Shown piece after piece: positions 57,006-64,000 of a stretch of 64,000 nt of DNA (position 1 is the stretch's first letter; every line of letters starts with the position of its first letter). The DNA comes from Parelaphostrongylus tenuis. Lineage: Eukaryota; Nematoda; Chromadorea; Rhabditida; Metastrongylidae. Made by a program: the position numbers and the translations under genes. A model generated the notes under the pieces. The model had not been told where the DNA came from. It was given only the letters and a program-made list of their open reading frames with translations, and did not search any database. The stretch is from NCBI GenBank assembly GCA_019055375.1, contig JAHQIW010005918.1:62001-126000 (forward strand). Direction: 5' to 3'.

Positions 57006-57857
57006 ATAAAAAACTAAATACTAGCCTACCTTATGAGTGCATTTGCTAGAAAAAAGTTTACCTCTCCTTTTGTAAGTGACATGAAAATCGGATTCTTCCA
57101 ATATAGTGGAAGATTTGCTAATGCGCATATACGAGGCATGTCGCTAAGGGAGCACTATAATATGAATGATTAAGGATGATTAACAATGCACTTGAACATC
57201 TCATACCTTATAGATTGGGTTGTTACGTATTTTTTTTACACTATGGTTTTACTGACTTTTTTATAGTCCTAATCGAGTTTTTGCCAAAAGGCAGTGATAA
57301 GCTGGAGAGTGTGCCAGTTGTCTTAATCAGGTGAGCCGTAGCATCAGCACTCGCCATCTACGTGAAACGGGATACTGCAAAGTGATGTCTCGATCGACAC
57401 CTCATACATTGACCGACCACCTCACATTGCAAAGTCGACTCGCCACATTTTGGAGAAACTGGGTTAGACCACGGTAGCACATTTACCGTGTAGCTCTGTT
57501 ATTGCTCCACCGATTTCATCGCTTTCGCGCCCTGAAGAAGCATCTGCGGGTAGCCACCTCATAAGTGACCTCACCGACTCCTTTGATCGCCAGCCTCCAT
57601 CTTTATGAGAGGAAGTCATCAGATTTTTGCTCAGTAAATTGCATATTATTGGTCATTTTGGTGACTCTGTTACTAAGTAATTAATTTCTCCAAGCAAATG
57701 ACAGCTAAATTAATAAATTCGAACTGCGAAAGAAACTATGGAACAATACAATGCATATGAATATTGAAACGACTGAAAATTGTTCATAACTTTGAATCGC
57801 TTTGCTCCATTCACCAACTCATTCGGGTGTAATAGTTTCAATACGAACCAAGATTTT
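57006..57857. other. Gene-free stretch
   Basis: No gene, RNA or recognised repeat. Confidence 0.4.
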
Positions 57858-58762
57858 ATTAGGTTGGTGAAAAAGTAATGGTGGATCATGGGTTGTTGAA
57901 ATTTGCCATTCGATATTCGAATATTTTCTCAAATAAATGAGTCCATTTCATGCATTTTAGATCAAAGTTTTCTCCCTGCATTTGGCTAACGTTTAGTTGC
58001 TAATTATTTTATACTTAATTTAGACTAAAGACAGAATCTTGGTTGATGCAAAAGTTATAGCGTTTTCGGACCGTGTAATTCAAAAGGGTCGTAAAGCAGC
58101 AGAGACAGCCCGAAAGAAGAACAGCGCATTCGACGCAGGAACTGCTCACGGACGTACAATGCAGCGGTAGTTTCAGAGAGTCTTATAGAGAAGACGAATT
58201 TTAACAATGAAGAGAGAGCAGCTTTTTCATCGAGCTCATCAGAGTGAGAAAAACAATCATCGAAGCAGAACTCCTAAGATTACGCGAGATGCTGTATAAA
58301 AACTCGGCGTCAACCAGTCTACTGCCGTTCACAATTTACAACAAACTAGAAAGACGAAAAAGTTTGGGGCAGAAGTAATGGCGGTTTTCACAGTCAGTTG
58401 GCAGTCACATGTCGCACAACGAACGCTTCAACAGTCTAACAAATTGAGCTACGAGGTCTTGCCTTATCCTCCATGTACGCAGGCCCCGTGCCCACCGATC
58501 ATTTGTTCAAACAACTCAGTAATTTTTTGTAGGGAAAACGCCTCCAAGATAACAAGATGCAGAAGAAGTTTTCCAGATGTTCGTCAAATCCCGAGGCACC
58601 GATTCCTATGCTACAAGAAGGAAAGAAAACATACTCATTTCCCAATGGCAAAAGTGCGTTGATTGAAGTGGTTTTATTTTGATTAAAAAGATGTTTTGAG
58701 TCTTGTTCTTATGATTTAGAAGTCATGAAACCGAAACTACCATTACTTTTGCACTACGTGGT
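57858..58762 (+). mobile_element. mariner transposon relic with Hsmar1-like ends
   Basis: The left terminal repeat TTAGGTTGGTGAAAAAGTAA and the right end CCATTACTTTTGCACTACG (inverse) match the cecropia/Hsmar1-type mariner terminus. The body has AGAACAGCGCATTCGACGCA, GCTGTATAAAAACTCGGCGT and an ending with the equivalent of RWQKCVD...GxYF out of frame near 58645-58675. Length is about 0.9 kb against about 1.3 kb for a full element, so it is internally deleted and frameshifted. Confidence 0.75.
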
Positions 58763-60334
58763 GTGAAATATAGAAGTTCGCATATAAGGCACATCTATGC
58801 CGAAGCTACTTAAGGGCGATAGTGGGATCGCAATCAAATGCTGTAAGATCAGCGTTGCATGGTGACGGTACGAAAATCACTACCTGTTCATTGCACGAAA
58901 GGCGAGACAAACTCGACACAAAACTGCATCATTATCCATCATTGACACAAGAACACGAAAACGTCAGGGCACTTGTTGTTAAGTCTATAAAAGTATCCAC
59001 AGTTTAAGATTGAAATTTCTATATGAAAGAAAAAAGCATCCATAAATTTTTGCCATAATCAGTAACTGTACGGTCGTATATGATGTTATTTCTATTTTGA
59101 TTCTTTTTTTTTCTTCGTACAACATTTTCATTACAATTTCTACTTCGCTACAAAGCAAAGTGCCAAACGAAGTTCCATAAGTATTCAAGATTACCTATGA
59201 TAAACCACCAGTATGGGAATATCTTTTCTCTGACAGTAAAGGTAGGTTGCTCCGTTAAATCTGACGCTGATTCTTAACCTTTTGCGATGGCGTGCAGCAT
59301 CCTGCTTTACGCCGCGCGACGTCGCACTTTGCGCAGCTACTGTAATTGCGGCGTCGCCTTTCGCCGCAATTTTGCGTGCCGCACTGCAATGGAAATAAGG
59401 CACAGTGAATTTTGAGTAATGTGATAATGAGTATCGAAAAACACGTCTCTAGTGGATGTGCACAACCCAACATTGCACTTTTTTGATGTTCGCGACATTT
59501 AGCCAAAATAATTCCCTAAGCATATTTTCTCACAATTTCCACAGCTAGCAGCCTTGCAATAGTGTCTCTTCACCTTCAATCTACGCTAGTTTTCATAGTT
59601 TAATTTACTATCCTCAGAGTCAGCATCTGCGGCGAGTGCATCATTTTCCATGCAGTTATCGGCTTTGTCAGCGGCCTTCTTATGGTCATTGTTTAGCAGC
59701 AAGTGTTCGAATACGATTTCCTTGTCTACATCTGCAGATATCACTAAACCTTGCATTAATAATATTTGTTAAATATGCCCCTTCGCGCAACCTATGCAAT
59801 TTTGAGCATTGTGATGGTCCTCAAAAGTTTGAGTTTCTTATATGAAATTTGTTGCTATTGGTGGAGGAAGATACACGTTAAAAGCAGTTGGGCAAACCGA
59901 AAGGTTTTCGATGTGATGAGGGGATGCCACAACCATCTACTCGTGGTAACACTATAGATTTCTGAGTAGTAGGAGTTAAAAGGGGCGCAGGAAATTGCTT
60001 AGAATACAGTCAACAATTAAGAAAAAAACAAAGATCACACGAAAATCAGTGGACACGTTCGGTGGCAAAGGTTACGACGATGAATGCACACAGTAAAGTA
60101 CGTGAAAAATAAAAAGTATCTTAGATTAATAGAAGAAGGTCTATTCTACTTCCACATATGTCCCAGCTCCTAAAGTGGACTACTAAATCAAGATTTATTG
60201 AGAGTAATATATGAAGTGCATCGCATGCAGTGCAGAGTACTTGAGATACTATTCATTGTTTTGTGATTTTCAATCACTATAATGACTTTCGTGTATTAGG
60301 ATAAGAGGATGCGGAAAGTGATAGATTTTTGTCG
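58763..60334. other. Gene-free stretch with the GC-rich repeat
   Basis: Positions 59265-59375 hold the GC-rich repeat in inverse orientation (GCCGCGCGACGTCGCAC, GCAGCTACTGTAATTGC). The rest has no supportable gene. Confidence 0.45.
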
Positions 60335-60445
60335 TACCGTTCTTTCTCGAGTGCTTTCTCAAGACCATGCTTAGTTTTCAATATCTAGTAGTTATTATTT
60401 GAGCCACGTATGTCATGTGCCATGTTAAATGGGCTGACTTGTAAA

Positions 60446-60488
60446 GCCCGATACACGTGTTTCGACCTTGCAGTCTCGTCAGTCCGCT
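60446..60488 (-). ncRNA. Hammerhead ribozyme, weakened stem I (copy 6)
   Basis: Minus strand: AGCGGA, CTGACGA, stem II GAC/GTC with loop TGCAAG, GAAA, ACACGTGT, A, TCGGGC. The core is intact, but stem I has G-G mismatches at its third and fifth positions. Confidence 0.6.
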
Positions 60489-60812
60489 TAATTAATTTAT
60501 GTCTTTAGCCAATCCTCTTGGGGCGCTCAGTCCTCAATACTAAGAGTAGGCTACGACGAACATTTTACACTTTATGTCAAGCGCAATTATCACCGAACAC
60601 GCAGTGTTGTACACTCGTGCTCTTGGCTGGTATCATTAGTATATCATACCTTTCTTTTCGAGCTTTTCTTAAGAACGCTCAAATATTGTGCACAGCTCTG
60701 CGTGTTTGGTGATATTTTCAACGGACATAACAGTGTAAAATGATCGTCGCCGCCTGCTCTTATTATAAGGGACTGAGCGACCCGAGAGGATTGGCAAAGG
60801 ACGAAGGGTACT

Positions 60813-60855
60813 GCTCGGCTGATGAGATCGTCAAGTCGAAACACGTGTATCGGGC
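60813..60855 (+). ncRNA. Hammerhead ribozyme, intact core (copy 7)
   Basis: Plus strand: GCTCGG, CTGATGA (60819-60825), stem II GAT/GTC with one G-T pair, GAAA (60838-60841), ACACGTGT, cleavage-site A (60849), then TCGGGC (60850-60855). Stem I pairs 6 of 6, including two G-T pairs. Confidence 0.78.
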
Positions 60856-60915
60856 TCTATAAGTCAGCTTATTTAACAGACCACATAACATGTTGACTCG
60901 AATAATAATTTTTGT

Positions 60916-62228
60916 CGTAGATCTTTGAATTCAGAAGTACACAACGATAATACAATTGATTATATAGCTACCTACCGTTTTGCTGTGGTGTAGAAAAGGA
61001 AATAATGCTCCATCTCAAAAAAGAGATGATAAATATGATTGAAATTTGATAATCATAGATAAGATAGCATGGAAAAGTTGATAACACTTGCGCTTGTCTT
61101 GTTTTCGCAAGAATGTGATTCTCCCATTCATAAGTACGGAACTTTTGGAAGCACTGGTGTTTTCCCTTTTACACGTGTCGTACTGAGGTCCGATCTATCA
61201 GAACCTACCATTTACTAATCATGAAACTCTCTTCACTAACGTTAGAACTTTTTAATTTCGTTGAGAAACTTATCTGTAGAGTTGCCAACCCTTGAAGTAC
61301 AGTACACTAGTAATGGAAAAATCTACTGAGAACTATCGATGAAGAGTAATCACATACAAGGTATAGAACTATTTTTGTCAAGGAATTCTTTGCTTTTGTA
61401 GTTATTTTAGCATGTCTCAACTACATATAGCTTTCTCGGAGCCTTCTCGTTCATAGTCCATAATTACGAGCTGCACCATTGCGAAAATAACACGCCTCAC
61501 CAGTAGATCGAACGCGCATAGTGCCGCGCAATGGACAACCGCGACACCGCTTCTTATCAGCAACCGGCTAGGAAGGGTTAAAACGTTCCGATCAGAGCTA
61601 GTATGGCTCAAACGAATATGAGCAATGTGTTCTTGTACCACATTAGCGACTATACTAGGCCGCAGCAGCTGCGACTTTGACAAACACTTAGTTAGTCCTT
61701 TTACCATTTTTTTTCAGACTTTTGCGATGAAGTGAATTTAAACGCCTTATCACATGTATAAACTGCTTGTGGGTGAAGGGAGGCTACGTCTGAGTGATTA
61801 GTGACTCAGGCGATTAGAAAGTAAGATGGTAGTTTGACCTAGTCCCTCCCAGCGCTTTCCTGCAGTCAATCAACGAATATCTTACGGAACGCGCCTCAGC
61901 TTGGTTTCTCCGAAACTGCAAGATTCGCCCGACTAGCATTCTACTCCATCCATGAAGAAGACGATATCCCCAAGCAGCAATCAAAGCAACAAACAGAATG
62001 TATGAAGGTTTTTGTGGGAAGGCATGTGAGGAAACAAATCGCGTGCTAGAAGTGCTGAGATCCGCACACCACATATAATGACATCTGGTGTAAAGTTGCA
62101 AAAAACTACTGTACATTATGTAATGATCTTGATAATTACGGAATGACATTTGTGCCAGCTTTTTATAGTACAGTCGAGTTTATTTCGTGAACCAGACCAT
62201 TTATTTAAACTTACACAAATGCTTTCAG
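60916..62228. other. Gene-free stretch
   Basis: Minus-strand frames at 61417-61707 and 61814-62149 lack any recognised motif or splice support. No repeat was recognised. Confidence 0.4.
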
Positions 62229-62540
62229 GACACTCGATATTTTTCCTATTTTAGTGAGACATCTTACAATAATTCAAGCACGCAGTGTTCCGTCATTCTC
62301 TTAAATGAAGAGATTGGTGAGTTCCTTAACTTGCTTTTTCGCTGTTACTACTTTATGAGCTTTACCGTGATATTTTATCAATAGCTATTCATTTATTTGC
62401 ATTTATTCACATGCACTTGTATACTATTCCACGTAGTGCCCTGACGCATCATAAGTGGACGCGTGATCCACAGTGGTCGATTGCACTCAAGATCTACCGA
62501 TGTCTTCATAACACAAATGCTGCAGAGTCAGAGGGAACTA
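62229..62540 (+). CDS. Candidate pair of orphan exons
   Basis: Block 62229-62316 has acceptor GCTTTCAG and donor GTGAGT. It is open as DTRYFSYFSETSYNNSSTQ followed by CSVILLNEEI. Block 62437-62540 has acceptor CCACGTAG and donor GTAAGT. It is open as ALTHHKWTRDPQWSIALKIY followed by RCLHNTNAAESEG. The open phases do not join directly, so a one-base error would be needed. I do not recognise the protein. Confidence 0.3.
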
Positions 62541-64000
62541 GTAAGTACTCAAACTTTCTTGGAATAGTACTTGGAATTCCTTCTTTTCCATAGTTTAGGC
62601 ATATGATCGATCTTCCACGTGCTCACGTTGTTTCTGTGGCTCTAGGAAGGTGTTGTGACTACGTGCGTCTAATTGTGGTCTACGACACCGTGACAGGGAC
62701 AATATGAGGTCAACGCTATTTTTCAGTTGTGCATCGTAGAGAGTAGATTGCGTCTGAGAAGCGATTACGTGCGTATGTTGTAGGTAACAGATTGGGGATA
62801 AAGTTCTGAGAAAATGCTTGTAACCTTTTGAACTTTTTCGGGTGCAGGCCATTTTTTGTCTTTAGGCTCACTTGAGAGCCCGTCTTCTCCCGCGTTGTTT
62901 GGAATATAATTTATCTACTGATTTCAAGGCGGAGTTAACAAACGAGCCACTTAGGTTGTTGATGATGCACGAATGGCTGTTGGGTTCAAATGCAAAGGTG
63001 GCAAGTGAACGCATCAGTCTGGTCTCACACCGCAAAACCGACATAGAGATCGCTGAGCGATTGTGGTTGGATCGTTCTTGAACATCCTCCATGCAGTCCG
63101 GATATGCCCAAGAGACTATCGCTTGTTTCGTTCAATACAGCACTGATTGTGCGACCAAAAGGTTTGGTACCGATATTGAATTGCTCAATTCTGTCGTTCA
63201 TTTCACAGCAAAAAAATGCAACTTTATGCTCGCGGAGTCGATGTTTTGCCGGAGAAGTAGCACGAAGCGCTTAAAGCTGAAGGAGAGTACTTTGACTAAT
63301 GGTCTTGTCCTTGTTTGGGTGTAATAGGTGCATAAATAAATGTCTTACAAGCATTTTCTCAAACTTTTTACCCAACCTATCATATGAAATAAATGTACTT
63401 GTACTCTTGTGGTTGTATTGTAGATTCGTATATTCTTCTCGGTTCTGACGAATGAGACAATACACACTGTGAGTAGTGCAGACAATATCTTCAGTGATAT
63501 TTCAGAGAGCAATTGATTCGCTTCGACCAGCCACCATCTGTAACAGTCATCAAGGAACGCTGCATTACTTTTAGAGATTCATAGGCGAATGACGCTTAAC
63601 AAGCGTTCTTTACTTATTTAGTTAACACAGAACACTCCCTGTGCTCAAAGGAAACTTCTTGCAACATCAGAATCATTGCTGAGCTTTAGATGCAGCATAT
63701 GTGAAAAGTTCCGCAAATCTTCCCGGAACAAATCACCAAGAGAATATCTTAGCCATTTGCTCATTTTGGACAACTGGTCTGTGCAGTCGTCACAACACAA
63801 AGAAGAATTGATTCTGATCGAGAAATATACGAGAATCCTTCCCATACCTATGAAGAGTATAGTAAAGCCAATATCCCTCTATCCATTGAGATTCTGTGAC
63901 CCATGTGAATTTGACTCAATAATTTGTGGAGATTTTCTGATGATATGAGTGGTTCTAAAACTGCTCTTGAAATATTAGTGGAAAACTATTAAGGTCTTTA
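62541..64000. other. Gene-free stretch with a possible mariner N-terminal relic
   Basis: The frame near 62927-63080 reads LTNEPLRLLMMHEWLLGSNA, similar in pattern to the N-terminal helix-turn-helix of mariner transposases (LR.LLLYEF.LG..A). Identification is weak. The frame at 63676-63948 has no recognised similarity. Confidence 0.3.

Larger units (their letters stand above)
60335..60915. mobile_element. Inverted pair of hammerhead-bearing repeats
   Basis: The TTTCTCGAGTGCTTTCTCAA block at 60343 recurs at about 60654 (TTTCTTTTCGAGC), about 308 nt later. Then an inverted copy begins at CGTGTTTGGTGATATTTTCA and ends AGACCACATAACATGTTGAC near 60895. Same architecture as 56366-57005. Confidence 0.78.

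Noticed and set aside
61417..62149. Two long minus-strand frames (96 and 111 codons)
   Set aside because: No conserved motif, no splice sites of note, and length compatible with chance.

Overview
This is gene-poor, AT-rich nuclear DNA from a nematode. It is most likely a clade V parasite of the hookworm/strongylid type; the genus is inference. The evidence is short introns with TTTTCAG-like acceptors, one gene whose product closely resembles Caenorhabditis elegans CYN-4/MOG-6, and a degenerate RTE-type LINE of the kind common in hookworm genomes. Nothing in the window looks bacterial: there are no operons, rRNA genes or CRISPR arrays.

One gene could be reconstructed from end to end. The orthologue of PPIL2 (U-box plus cyclophilin, spliceosome-associated) runs on the + strand from 17403 to 28745 in 18 exons. 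Two of its introns appear to use GC donors, and two exons each carry one extra A in an A4 run. A second real gene is represented by three in-phase minus-strand exons (31789 down to about 31048) encoding an acidic segment and a C-terminal PHD finger. They carry a frameshift, and a tRNA-like element and an RTE copy lie directly upstream. A few other exon-like blocks (5.4, 9.7 and 62.2 kb) are listed with low confidence.

The rest is repeats. They include (1) a roughly 300-nt tRNA-derived SINE with five copies, one flanked by a perfect 11-bp target duplication inside an RTE relic; (2) a second tRNA-like family usually arranged as long palindromes, one copy with an 11-bp target duplication; (3) several foldback (MITE-like) families; (4) two RTE LINE relics, two or three mariner relics and a Penelope-type GIY-YIG relic; (5) a 172-bp tandem satellite just past the PPIL2 gene; and (6) a tandem segmental duplication of about 4 kb (37.2-44.6 kb).

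The most interesting content is a family of about 310-nt repeats that each carry a type I hammerhead ribozyme: conserved CTGANGA and GAAA cores, a 3-bp stem II, a palindromic ACACGTGT stem III, and a stem I that co-varies between copies. Seven copies are present. Flanking sequence recurs on both sides of the ribozyme at 306-316 nt spacing, as expected for retrozyme-like or Penelope-LTR-like units copied from circular or multimeric RNA. Two loci hold head-to-head inverted pairs.
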